64,000 nt of DNA from an uncultured Candidatus Actinomarina sp. (GTDB lineage: Bacteria; Actinomycetota; Acidimicrobiia; Actinomarinales; Actinomarinaceae): contig CACODT010000001.1 of the NCBI GenBank assembly GCA_902626065.1, forward strand, positions 1 to 64,000, read 5' to 3'. This document shows, one piece after another, positions 23,445 to 33,169 of the stretch (positions within the stretch are counted from its first letter, which is position 1; every line of letters begins with the position of its first letter). Both the position numbers and the translations under genes were made by a program. The notes below the pieces were generated by a model. The model did no database searches, had not been told where the DNA came from, and worked only from the letters and a program-made list of their open reading frames with translations.

Positions 23445-24359
23445 TTATTGATATTTTAAATAATTCCTTACTCCATTTATTTGCATCTCAAAATTGCCAT
23501 TACCTATATAATTAGAAATAGTTTTATCATCGATATCTAATGATCTATAATTTGCAACTATCCATTCTACGAGTTTATCACTAGCTTCTTGTTGAGTAAG
23601 GTCTGGTAAATTATCAATAAATTGTAACCATAAATCAATGCTTTCTTTTGCATTATTTATGAGCTCATAAGGATTGGTGTGTATTCCGAAATGTGCAATA
23701 GCAACTTGTTTTAACTCAAGTTGTTCAATGTGTTCAAGCGTACTAAATAATACTTCTTTATTAAAATCTGGTGGGGGCAAGTTTGGTTGAACAAAATTAC
23801 CATGTGGATAAATTAACCCTAGTGTATCACCCATGAAAATCGTTCCTGAAGTTGCATCATAGAATGAGTAATGATGCTTTGCATGACCGGGGCTATATAG
23901 TGCTTTTATAATTCTGTTTTTATCAATTTTTATATCCGCCCCATCATTTAGTTTTTTAATTTTCTCTACAGGGATAGGTTTTATTTCACCCCAGTTTTTT
24001 TTAAGCCAATCTTCTGTATAAACATCACTTACAGCTTTCCATAATCTCTCTGGGTTTGGTAAATGTTTCAAACCTAATTCATGTACATATACAAAGTTTT
24101 CTTTATATTTTTCATTTAAATGACCGATACCACCTACATGATCCAAGTGTAAATGTGTAATGGCTGTTCTTTTTATTTCTTGAATTCCAAGGGACTCTAA
24201 TGCTGAAATTAAATAAGGAAATGAATTTGAAGGACCGACTTCAATAAGAATGGGATCTGATGAATCTATGTAATAACAAGACATTCTTTGAGGTTTACCT
24301 TCCATATGAACATCAATCTGATAAATTTCGTTATCAAACTTTGTTACGTCAGTGTTCAT
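23445..24359 (-). CDS. MBL-fold metallo-hydrolase
   Basis: THLHLDHVGGIG, LYSPGHAKHHYSFYD, FMGDTLG, AHFG. Confidence 0.85.
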   Translation of the reverse strand: MNTDVTKFDNEIYQIDVHMEGKPQRMSCYYIDSSDPILIEVGPSNSFPYLISALESLGIQEIKRTAITHLHLDHVGGIGHLNEKYKENFVYVHELGLKHLPNPERLWKAVSDVYTEDWLKKNWGEIKPIPVEKIKKLNDGADIKIDKNRIIKALYSPGHAKHHYSFYDATSGTIFMGDTLGLIYPHGNFVQPNLPPPDFNKEVLFSTLEHIEQLELKQVAIAHFGIHTNPYELINNAKESIDLWLQFIDNLPDLTQQEASDKLVEWIVANYRSLDIDDKTISNYIGNGNFEMQINGVRNYLKYQ

Positions 24360-24394
24360 ATATACATTTTTGCATACAAAAGTTATAAACTACA

Positions 24395-25834
24395 ATGTTT
24401 ACAGTGAATGTTTCATTAGCAAGTACAGCAGAATATAGTTTAAAAGCAGCTGAATCAATAGAAGATTTAAATCCCAATGCTGCTGATATTTTGATAACAA
24501 GTGTAATCACGTCAATGGTTACTGACCTCGGTGTCGTTGCTCCAACTGCTTCGGGGCTTTTAACTTATTATGATGGTGATAACAATTCAACACATACAGT
24601 AGATGGTTATTTTGTAGCTCCAAAAAGGTTTGATGGAAATGATCATGATGAACATAGAATTTCAATGACCTATGGTGGCCATGTTGAAACATGTAAAGGA
24701 GCGAATACCTTTGCTGTTCCAGGTATTTATAAGATTCTTAACTTAATTTTCAACAGATATGCATCTCTACCTTTAGATAAATTGTTAGAGTTTCCAATAA
24801 AAACTGCCAAAGATGGTTTTAAATTAACCCAACCAACAAAAGATTATTTTATTCATTCATTAGAACCAATGTTTATGTGGCATGATGAATCCAAAATTAC
24901 ATTAGCGAATGTTTATGAAGATCTAGATGGTGGTGTAGTGAAACTTGATAAATTATCTGACACACTCTCTCATATGTCATATGAAGGTTTCAATGATTTT
25001 TATGTTGGTGATATTTCAAAAGCGATAGTTGAAACTTTAAAACTTGAGGGTGGCCATGCTACTGAAGATGATTTTACAGATTATTACTTAATTGAAGATA
25101 ATAAGTTTGAATATCAATACAAAAATCTAAAATTAACAGGTCATTCTGGTCCCTCAATCGGTGGGTTAATGGTACTAAAGTATTTAAATGCGTTATCTAT
25201 AGAATCTGAAAATATAGAAGATACCCTTAGAAATATATATTTGGATAGACAAAATAATTATGAGTTTTTTGGTAATCGAGGAGATTTAATTAACAATGAG
25301 ATATCTAAAATTTCTAAATCTTCATCTACAATCCAAGTAAATACATCTGATAAAAATAATTTTCATTTTTCAATTACGTTTTCTAGTGGTTATGGATCTG
25401 GTGTTTTATGTAAAAATACAGGAATGTACTTTAATAACTCTTTAGGAGAAATTGAGCTTAATCCACAGGGTTTTCTTGGAGATACAAAAGGAGATAGACT
25501 GATATCTAACATGAGTCCATTAATTATTGAATCAGAAGTTGGTGTCAGTACTATAGGTTCACCTGGAGCTGACAGAATAAGCTCTGCTATAGCGCAAGTT
25601 TTAAGTAACTATACAAATGGTAAAACATGGAAAGAAGCAATAGATATGCCAAGATTTCATGTAAATGCTGATGGAGGAGTAAGAGCAGAGCCAGGATATG
25701 AACATATCAACGAGCATACAACTATAACAGATGAATTTGATATGTATTTTGGTGGTGTATGTGTGACCGGAAGCAATGATGAAATATTTAGTTTTGGAGA
25801 CAAAAGAAGGGGGAATACCTCTTGGAAATGTTAG
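24395..25834 (+). CDS. Gamma-glutamyltransferase-like protein with degenerate catalytic region
   Basis: GHSGPSIGGLMVLKYLNAL, GSGVLCKNTGMYFNNSLGE.. and C-terminal SPLIIE..GVSTIGSPGADRI..A..QVLSNY. Confidence 0.7.
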   Translation: MFTVNVSLASTAEYSLKAAESIEDLNPNAADILITSVITSMVTDLGVVAPTASGLLTYYDGDNNSTHTVDGYFVAPKRFDGNDHDEHRISMTYGGHVETCKGANTFAVPGIYKILNLIFNRYASLPLDKLLEFPIKTAKDGFKLTQPTKDYFIHSLEPMFMWHDESKITLANVYEDLDGGVVKLDKLSDTLSHMSYEGFNDFYVGDISKAIVETLKLEGGHATEDDFTDYYLIEDNKFEYQYKNLKLTGHSGPSIGGLMVLKYLNALSIESENIEDTLRNIYLDRQNNYEFFGNRGDLINNEISKISKSSSTIQVNTSDKNNFHFSITFSSGYGSGVLCKNTGMYFNNSLGEIELNPQGFLGDTKGDRLISNMSPLIIESEVGVSTIGSPGADRISSAIAQVLSNYTNGKTWKEAIDMPRFHVNADGGVRAEPGYEHINEHTTITDEFDMYFGGVCVTGSNDEIFSFGDKRRGNTSWKC

Positions 25835-26523
25835 AAAAACTTCCTCATAAAAATCTTTTTTACTTAGGGTTTATAGTTGTATTTATCTTTATAGGACTAT
25901 CATATTGGCAATTATCACGACACCAACAAGACAAACTGATAATGGACTCTATTGAATCTAAAGATCTTATAAATGAAATATATATTTCAGATTTATATGA
26001 TAAAAATAATAATTTTGAAGAATTTACAAAAGTTCAATTAAACGAAAATACAGAGAATTTAAATCTTGTAAGAACTTGGTATTTAAGGTCACGTGTTCAT
26101 AATGGAGAAAATGGATACCACCTTGTTAGTCTTTATAAAACAAATTTAGAGCAACATTTATTAATTAATAAAGGCTGGGTTCCTCTTGAAATAAATACTG
26201 ATAATATACCCGAATACGAATTTCCATTTTTTAGAGGTAGATTATTAAGTTATGATATTCAAGGTGTTGGTCAAGATGATATACCAGATTCAGAATATTT
26301 ATTTAGAATAGATAAATCATTCATAGAGAGTGATACTGGCGTTGTTCTTCCTGATTTCTATATCGTCTTGGTTGATAATTGTGGCAGTGGGGTAGCGTGT
26401 GTAAATTTAGAAGAACCATACGATGCACCACATTTAAGTTATGCATTTCAATGGGCATTCTTTGCTTTATGTCTGACAATTGTTGTTCTTAGAAAAAATA
26501 ATATAATTACATGGAAAAAATAA
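25822..26523 (+). CDS. SURF1 family cytochrome oxidase biogenesis protein
   Basis: GLSYWQLSRHQQK-like N-terminus, LINKGWVPL, YAFQWAFFAL. Confidence 0.8.
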   Translation: MEMLEKLPHKNLFYLGFIVVFIFIGLSYWQLSRHQQDKLIMDSIESKDLINEIYISDLYDKNNNFEEFTKVQLNENTENLNLVRTWYLRSRVHNGENGYHLVSLYKTNLEQHLLINKGWVPLEINTDNIPEYEFPFFRGRLLSYDIQGVGQDDIPDSEYLFRIDKSFIESDTGVVLPDFYIVLVDNCGSGVACVNLEEPYDAPHLSYAFQWAFFALCLTIVVLRKNNIITWKK

Positions 26524-27404
26524 ATTTAAATAATATCTCACTATCTTATGAAACTAGTGGTCAGGGTAACGATGTTTTGTTACTTCATGGATTTCCATCA
26601 AATATGTACATGTGGAATGAAATTAAAAAAATATTAACTGAAACTGGGTTCAGAGTTACTATTGTAGAACAAAGAGGGTATCCACTATCAAGGCTAGATA
26701 AATTTAATGTTAAATCTTTTAATATTGATGAATTATCAAAAGATATTGAAGGGTTAATAAAAAAGTTGAATCTTGATCAAAACTTAACAATTGTTGGTCA
26801 TGATTGGGGATCTATAGTTGCATGGGCAGTAGTTTCAAGAGAAAATATTAAGATTAAAAAATTAGTATCAATATGCGGTGGTACTGAATTTCCAACATCG
26901 AATATTTATAATAATTTAACATATAAAGAGAAGCCTCATTATATTTCATCATTTCAAAATGTAAAAACATCAGCAGAAATTATTAATAGAAATCTAGAGT
27001 CTTTCTTTAGATCTGCATACAGGCAGAATAATCAATTAGGGGAGAATATAGATCTCTCACTAGAAAACATATTTATAAATAACTTATCTGAAAGTTGTGT
27101 CATGAATGAAGATGAGATAATTTCTTTAATTGAACACTTTAATGACTTTTCACTTGATCAAACTATTGCATGGTATGCGAATATAGATTTAAACTCAGAG
27201 CTTAGCTCAGATTGGAGGAAGGTTGTAACAACTCCAGTACATTTTATTTTTGGTGAAATTGATGCAGCTGTAAAATTAAATGAAAAAATGCGAGAAAGGC
27301 TTATGTCTAGTGGAGCAAATGTTAAGATTACAGAGATACCTGGTGCAGGACATTGGCTACCAATTACCCACAAGGAGAGTGTTTTAAGGGAGATATATGC
27401 ATAA
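26511..27404 (+). CDS. Alpha/beta hydrolase (epoxide-hydrolase-like)
   Basis: LLHGFPSNMYMWN, VGHDWGSIVAW, GAGHWLPIT. Confidence 0.88.
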   Translation: MEKINLNNISLSYETSGQGNDVLLLHGFPSNMYMWNEIKKILTETGFRVTIVEQRGYPLSRLDKFNVKSFNIDELSKDIEGLIKKLNLDQNLTIVGHDWGSIVAWAVVSRENIKIKKLVSICGGTEFPTSNIYNNLTYKEKPHYISSFQNVKTSAEIINRNLESFFRSAYRQNNQLGENIDLSLENIFINNLSESCVMNEDEIISLIEHFNDFSLDQTIAWYANIDLNSELSSDWRKVVTTPVHFIFGEIDAAVKLNEKMRERLMSSGANVKITEIPGAGHWLPITHKESVLREIYA

Positions 27405-27448
27405 TTCATCATTTTCCATTTGTCCTATAATATATATTATGTTGCGTA

Positions 27449-28399
27449 ATGAATAAAGCTGTTTTACATGATCATTTAGATGGCGGCTTAAGGGCAAATA
27501 CAGCAAAAGATCTGGCGATTAAAGATAACTACAAGCCTTTATTAGAGGTAGAGGATATTGAAACTTTTTTTAATAGAGAATCTTCTGAATCATTAGAAGA
27601 CTATCTCGAAGCTTTTGTCCATACAACTGCATTGATGACTAAATATGAAAATCTTGAAAGAATAGCGTTTGAGGCTGCGGAAGATATGCATCAACATGGG
27701 ATTACTCACTATGAAAGTAGATATGCTCCCCTGTATTCAGTAAATGATTCAATGACACCTGAAAACGTTATTGATGCAATTAACTCTGGATTTAAACAAG
27801 CTGAAAATATATACGGTATAAAGTCTGGTCTAATACTCTGCGGTATGAGGAATGATATTCAAAATGTTAAATTAGTGTCTGAAATTGCTATTGAATTTAA
27901 GGATAAGATTATAGGTTTTGACATTGCGGGTCCAGAACTTAATTACTTGCCATCATTATTTGCCAACGAATTTAAAAAACTCCAAGAAAATAATGTCAAT
28001 TTAACTATTCATGCAGGTGAAGGTGATGGAGTAAATTCTATTCAAGATGCATTAGATAATGGAGCGAAAAGAATAGGCCATGGTGTTAGGATAATTGAAG
28101 ATATAGACCTTAAAACAGGCAAATTTGGCTCAACAGCAACATATATTCTTGAAAATCAAATACCGTTGGAAATATGTATAACATCAAATATTCATACAAA
28201 TATGTTTAATGATTTCACTGATCATCCAATAAAAAAATTAATAGACTTTAATTTTGCCATCAGTTTAAATACGGATAACAGACTTATGAGTAATACAAAT
28301 ATTAAAAAGGAATCAAGTATTGCTAAAAATTTAAATATAGAAAACGTAGATAATTTGTTGGAAGTGTCAGCTAGCTATAGTTTCCTGAATAATTATTGA
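27449..28399 (+). CDS. add: Adenosine deaminase
   Basis: VLHDHLDGGLR, HAGEGDG, IGHGVR, TSNIHTN, SLNTDN. Confidence 0.88.
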   Translation: MNKAVLHDHLDGGLRANTAKDLAIKDNYKPLLEVEDIETFFNRESSESLEDYLEAFVHTTALMTKYENLERIAFEAAEDMHQHGITHYESRYAPLYSVNDSMTPENVIDAINSGFKQAENIYGIKSGLILCGMRNDIQNVKLVSEIAIEFKDKIIGFDIAGPELNYLPSLFANEFKKLQENNVNLTIHAGEGDGVNSIQDALDNGAKRIGHGVRIIEDIDLKTGKFGSTATYILENQIPLEICITSNIHTNMFNDFTDHPIKKLIDFNFAISLNTDNRLMSNTNIKKESSIAKNLNIENVDNLLEVSASYSFLNNY

Positions 28400-28699
28400 A
28401 TTTTTTTTAGTCAATATATTGTAAAAATCTTGTTCATTAAATAATTTAAAATTAAGATTTGGATAGAGCTTTTTAGCTAATTTTATTTTTTTTCTTTTTT
28501 TTGTAATTAAGTTTTGATTCATTGTTGTTATTTCTACAAATAAATCAAGTGCTGGTAAGTAAAAGTCAGGAGTAAACATTTTTTTTATCGAACCACTACC
28601 CCACTCCAAAGGGAAGCTTATAGGTTCATAAATCCACTCAATATCAAACAAATCTAAATGTTCTGAGAAAATTTTTTCAGAAGGATGAGCAAATTTCAT
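28367..28699 (-). CDS. PD-(D/E)XK nuclease-fold-like hypothetical protein
   Basis: TPDFYLPALDLFVEITTMNQNLITKKRKKIKLAKKLYP. Confidence 0.5.
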   Translation of the reverse strand: MKFAHPSEKIFSEHLDLFDIEWIYEPISFPLEWGSGSIKKMFTPDFYLPALDLFVEITTMNQNLITKKRKKIKLAKKLYPNLNFKLFNEQDFYNILTKKNSIIIQETIAS

Positions 28700-29139
28700 G
28701 CATTTGTTGCAGAAATTTTTTCTGGATATAAAGAATGAATTTCTGCTTCCGTTTCAGTGTGAATTGGCCCTAGTGAAATGCCAAAGACAGCTTGTCCCTG
28801 CTTAATAAGATCTAACATTTCATTGTTATTTGTTATTACATATATTGATTTTCCATCAGAAAATATTGACACATCTGATAGATTAATATTTTGTCCTAAT
28901 ATTTTTTTTATATTTTTAAGTGCTATTCTTATTTTTTGAAGACTAACACCTGCTTCTCTAAGCTTATTTACTAATTTGATTTTTATAATATCTTGAAATG
29001 AGTAAATTCTATGATAACCAGATCCTTTAATATTCCTAATTGATGCATCAACAAGAGATGTTGTTGTCCAGTGATCTAGTTGTCTATACGATATACCTGT
29101 AATTTTACAAACTTCTGGACCTGTATAACCCTGTTGCAT
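28696..29139 (-). CDS. MerR family transcriptional regulator
   Basis: GPEVCKITGISYRQLDHWTTTSLV...YSFQDIIKIKLVNKLREAGVSLQKI. Confidence 0.85.
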   Translation of the reverse strand: MQQGYTGPEVCKITGISYRQLDHWTTTSLVDASIRNIKGSGYHRIYSFQDIIKIKLVNKLREAGVSLQKIRIALKNIKKILGQNINLSDVSIFSDGKSIYVITNNNEMLDLIKQGQAVFGISLGPIHTETEAEIHSLYPEKISATNA

Positions 29140-29177
29140 AAGGTAAATCTACTAGCTATAAATTTATAATCAAGGTT

Positions 29178-29657
29178 TTATGAAAAATCCTCAGGCTTAA
29201 TATTCTCAATAAAACTCTTAAATTCCTCTATTTCATTGGATTTATCATGAATTAAATCAATTGAATTATTAAAAAAAAGATCTTCATTAACTGAAATAAT
29301 AGTATCTGCTCTTAAAGCTAAAGCTATAGCATCGCTAGGTCTTGCAGATAGTGATACTTTACCTTGATCTCCAATAATTATAATTTCAGCGTAATAAGTA
29401 TTATCTTGTAGATCCGAAATTACAACCTCAGCTATAGTTCCATTTAGAGATTCAATAATATCGATAATTAGATCATGTGTTTGAGGTCTTGGATGTTTTA
29501 TACCCTCTTGAGCATATGCTATAGAAACTGCTTCAATAGTACCTATCCAAATAGGTAATACTTTTTGTGTAGATGGATCGAGAAGAAGCATTATTGGAGT
29601 TTCAGTATTTTCTTCTAATCTAATACTATTAACTTCGACATTTATATTTTTTCTCAT
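29178..29657 (-). CDS. Bifunctional nuclease (BFN/DUF151) domain protein
   Basis: LLDPSTQKVLPIWIGTIEAVSIA, SARPSDAIALALRADTII. Confidence 0.88.
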   Translation of the reverse strand: MRKNINVEVNSIRLEENTETPIMLLLDPSTQKVLPIWIGTIEAVSIAYAQEGIKHPRPQTHDLIIDIIESLNGTIAEVVISDLQDNTYYAEIIIIGDQGKVSLSARPSDAIALALRADTIISVNEDLFFNNSIDLIHDKSNEIEEFKSFIENIKPEDFS

Positions 29658-29707
29658 ACTTTAAGAATAGAATGATATTTAAGGTTATTAAAAACAAATA
29701 TTATTTT

Positions 29708-30790
29708 TTAAGGAATTTTATTTGCATTCCGTGTAAACATTCTAAGTAATTTAAAACTCCAATTTACCGAGTGATCTGAATCCACGATTTGAATGTTATA
29801 AATTTCTTCATTTACTGATAGAGAATATTTGTTTTGTTTGATTTCTTTTGTCAAAATTTTATCGATTAGTATTTTATTTCCAAACACATACCAGGGCTCA
29901 TTTGTATTAACTGAGAATACTCCTCTACTACTTCGGACTCTATATAAATTTTCATTAGTTTCAAAAATTAAATTATTTAAATATGTATCAATAGAAGATT
30001 TATATAGCTTTCGAGTATCTAAGAAATGATTATCTTTTGATTCATTTACGAATGATTTATTTACAATAGTTAAGATATTTCTATCATTCGACTGATTGAG
30101 TCCTATAAATGTTAGACCCGCATCATTAGTCCACCCAGTTTTAAGGCCATAAAAATTTCTATCTATTAATTTATTAGTATTTAGATATAACTTATCAACA
30201 CCTTCAATATTAGAAATAAAACTAGGTCTCATAAGTATTGTCATCAATTCATAATTTTTAATTATTTCTTTTGAAAGTATTAACAAATCACTTAATGTTG
30301 TGTAATGACCTTCTTCATCAAGTCCATCTGGATTCATAAAGTTTGTGCTATTCATTCCCAGTTGATTAGCTTTTTTATTCATTAAATCAACAAAATTATC
30401 ATTACCTGTAGTAACTAATTCAGAAGCAGCAAAACATGCATCATTTGCTGAGTAAATTAATATAAATTCTAATAAATTTTCTACAGTCATTTCCTGGCCA
30501 GGTTCTAAATATGCAACCTTACCTTCAAAAACGTAATTTTCTGGAAGTGATATTACGATATAATCACTCAGGTTGTAATTATCTATTAAAACCAACGCCG
30601 TCATAAGCTTAGTAAGTGAAGCTGGTGCAATTATTTCATCTATATTTTTGAAAAACATAAGTTCATTATTATCAAGATCATAAGAAAGATAATATTCCGT
30701 TGTTAATAATTCTTTATCTACTTCTTCTGCATATGCAATATGATTAATTACAAAAGAAGAAATTAAAAATATTGCTATAAATCTTCTAAT
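29708..30790 (-). CDS. dacA: Secreted D-alanyl-D-alanine carboxypeptidase (serine PBP family), apparent ATT start
   Basis: APASLTKLMTALV (SxxK), YSANDA (SxN), KTGWT; in-frame extension beyond 30658 gives (M)RRFIAIFLISSFVINHIAYA signal peptide. Confidence 0.75.
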   Translation of the reverse strand: MRRFIAIFLISSFVINHIAYAEEVDKELLTTEYYLSYDLDNNELMFFKNIDEIIAPASLTKLMTALVLIDNYNLSDYIVISLPENYVFEGKVAYLEPGQEMTVENLLEFILIYSANDACFAASELVTTGNDNFVDLMNKKANQLGMNSTNFMNPDGLDEEGHYTTLSDLLILSKEIIKNYELMTILMRPSFISNIEGVDKLYLNTNKLIDRNFYGLKTGWTNDAGLTFIGLNQSNDRNILTIVNKSFVNESKDNHFLDTRKLYKSSIDTYLNNLIFETNENLYRVRSSRGVFSVNTNEPWYVFGNKILIDKILTKEIKQNKYSLSVNEEIYNIQIVDSDHSVNWSFKLLRMFTRNANKIP

Positions 30791-31350
30791 ATGTAGCTCC
30801 CGATAATTTCAGAAAATTTTTCAATAGCAATTTGAATTTCATCAGGATCAGTACCTGAAAATTGAAAATATGTTTCAAAGAAACCAACTCCCCTATCAGA
30901 TAATGATTTAATTAAAGATAAATTTTTTACACCTAAACCAAGCGAGAATAAATATGCAAGAGCAGAAAATCTCTCTACATCTTGATGTGTATATTTATCT
31001 TTAAACTTTTCATATTTATATTCAACTAAATCATTAAAATCATTTTCATTCATTCCTGCTTTTTTTAGTGCGTCGTGTTGTGAGTACTCTTTTATTACAA
31101 TTTTTGAATTTACTAAAGGATTTACTAAAAGCTTTGGATTGTTTTTAATAGCTTTTAATGAATAAAATTGATTTTCTTGTAAATCAAGTATATTTTTAAT
31201 CCTTGTTATATCTTTTTCAGAAAAACTTCTTGTTCCTCCATTTGATCTTTTTGGTTTAATGAGGCCTTCTTTTTCTAAAAATCTAATACGCGATATTGAT
31301 ATAGATGGAAACTCTTTCTTTATTTCTTTGTAAGCTTCTCCAATATTCAT
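30775..31350 (-). CDS. MerR family regulator (actinobacterial garA-linked type)
   Basis: NIGEAYKEIKKEFPSISISRIRFLEKEGLIKPKRSNGGTRSF. Confidence 0.85.
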   Translation of the reverse strand: MNIGEAYKEIKKEFPSISISRIRFLEKEGLIKPKRSNGGTRSFSEKDITRIKNILDLQENQFYSLKAIKNNPKLLVNPLVNSKIVIKEYSQHDALKKAGMNENDFNDLVEYKYEKFKDKYTHQDVERFSALAYLFSLGLGVKNLSLIKSLSDRGVGFFETYFQFSGTDPDEIQIAIEKFSEIIGSYILEDL

Positions 31351-31697
31351 TTTTTATCTACTTTTGTGATTATTAAATTAAATTTACCTATCTGGATTCT
31401 AAAACCAGACATGAGGTTTGCTTCTTCTATAAGTTGTCCATTAACAAAAATACCGTTTGTAGATTTTTCATCAATAATTTTAATATCCTCATCATCGACA
31501 CTAATAAAGCCATGATTCCTTGATACTGTAATATCATCAAGAATAATTTCTTTATTTTCTAAACGACCTATCTTGTGAATTCCATTTGTTAAGAGCCAAG
31601 AAGATGATTTGGTATCATCATTTAACAACGAAAGTATATATTTTGCTTCTTGATTAATAAATATTGAATCTTCAAATGGTACTGTATCGTTATTCAT
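31347..31697 (-). CDS. garA: FHA domain protein (GarA/OdhI-like)
   Basis: IGRLENKEIILDDITVSRNHGFISVDDEDIKIIDEKSTNGIFVNG. Confidence 0.8.
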   Translation of the reverse strand: MNNDTVPFEDSIFINQEAKYILSLLNDDTKSSSWLLTNGIHKIGRLENKEIILDDITVSRNHGFISVDDEDIKIIDEKSTNGIFVNGQLIEEANLMSGFRIQIGKFNLIITKVDKK

Positions 31698-32250
31698 TTT
31701 TTATATATATTTTATAGAAATATTCTAGTGCGACAAAATAGTAAAAAATTAGTGAAATTAATCCAAAATATGTAAAGAAAAGTGCATTATTAGTGTTATT
31801 TATTACGAAAAAACAAATAGAAAAGAATATTAAAACTGTTCCAAATTTACCAAAGTTTGAAACTTTTAATGTTTTAGTTTTTGTTAGTACATTTAATGAG
31901 CCGATCATTACTAAAATCTCTCTAATCAAAATACCGTAAAAAAACCAAGTAGGAAATATATTTGATAACCAAAATAACAATAATAAAAAAACAATTCTGT
32001 CGCATACAGGATCTAATATTGTTCCCAATCGACTAACTAAATTAAACTTTCTAGCTACTATTCCATCAATTGAGTCCGAGATACCAATAAGTGCAATAAT
32101 AATTACTAAGTTTATTGTTAAAAAATTGTCGTATGAATGCTGAAAAAATAAATATACGGACAAAACAAGGCGTGAGAGAGTTATTAAATTTGGTAAAAGA
32201 AAAATATCTTTAGGACTCAATAAGAAAATCCTTTGTGTCGTGAGTAGCAA
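31690..32250 (-). CDS. pgsA: CDP-alcohol phosphatidyltransferase (PgsA-like)
   Basis: ISDSIDGIVARKFNLVSRLGTILDPVCDR signature. Confidence 0.88.
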   Translation of the reverse strand: MLLTTQRIFLLSPKDIFLLPNLITLSRLVLSVYLFFQHSYDNFLTINLVIIIALIGISDSIDGIVARKFNLVSRLGTILDPVCDRIVFLLLLFWLSNIFPTWFFYGILIREILVMIGSLNVLTKTKTLKVSNFGKFGTVLIFFSICFFVINNTNNALFFTYFGLISLIFYYFVALEYFYKIYIKNE

Positions 32251-33169
32251 CTAAATGTCCCCCACCTATATCAACCATTTTCTCATTTGGATTCTTTGAA
32301 ATTATATTGTCTAATTCATCAAAATTGACTTTATACCGTTCTCTTTTGTATGTTGGATCTGGTATTGGAATTGATGATATCAACCTTTTAGTATATGGGT
32401 GTACTGGATTTTGTAATAGTTCTTCAGTTTCTCCTATTTCTACAATTTTTCCATTAAACATAACAGCAATTCTATTGCACATGTACCTAGCAACAGCTAG
32501 ATCGTGTGTAATGTATAAATAAGAAACTTCTAGTTCTTTTGCTAAGTTCAACATTAAATCCATAATCGAAATTCGAATAGATACGTCCAACATTGAGGTT
32601 GGCTCGTCACATACTACAAACTTTGGCTTCATAACTAAAGTTCTTGCAATTGAAACTCGTTGTCTTTGACCACCCGAAATTTCATGTGGGTATCTTGAAA
32701 GATAATTCTCTGGTGGGGTCAAGCCAACAGTTCTTAATATTTCGACTATTGCATCCTCTCTTTCGGAAAGTGATCCAATGTTATGAATATCAAGTGGTTC
32801 TTTAATAATATCCTTTATTGTCCATCTTGGATTTAATGACTCATATGGATCTTGGAATATCATTTGCATATTTCTTCTAAAAATTCTTATCCCATCTTCA
32901 TCAATATTGTCGATTGATTCCATATTTTTTGAATCTGGATTAAAAAAGTTTACGCTTCCAGAAGTTTTTGGATCTAGTAAACACAATGATCTTGCTGTAG
33001 TAGTTTTTCCACATCCACTCTGACCAACTAGACCAAGAGTTTCTCCTGCTTTAATGTCAAAACTTATTCCATCAACTGCCTTTACTATTTTCTTATTGCG
33101 TGAAAACACACTTTTAGAAACTTCAAAATGTTTTACTAAATTTCTAACTTCTAAAATATTTTTATTCAT
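32210..33169 (-). CDS. Oligopeptide-type ABC transporter ATP-binding protein (OppF-like)
   Basis: GQSGCGKTT, YPHEISGGQRQRVSIARTL, CDEPTSMLDVS. Confidence 0.9.
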   Translation of the reverse strand: MNKNILEVRNLVKHFEVSKSVFSRNKKIVKAVDGISFDIKAGETLGLVGQSGCGKTTTARSLCLLDPKTSGSVNFFNPDSKNMESIDNIDEDGIRIFRRNMQMIFQDPYESLNPRWTIKDIIKEPLDIHNIGSLSEREDAIVEILRTVGLTPPENYLSRYPHEISGGQRQRVSIARTLVMKPKFVVCDEPTSMLDVSIRISIMDLMLNLAKELEVSYLYITHDLAVARYMCNRIAVMFNGKIVEIGETEELLQNPVHPYTKRLISSIPIPDPTYKRERYKVNFDELDNIISKNPNEKMVDIGGGHLVATHDTKDFLIES

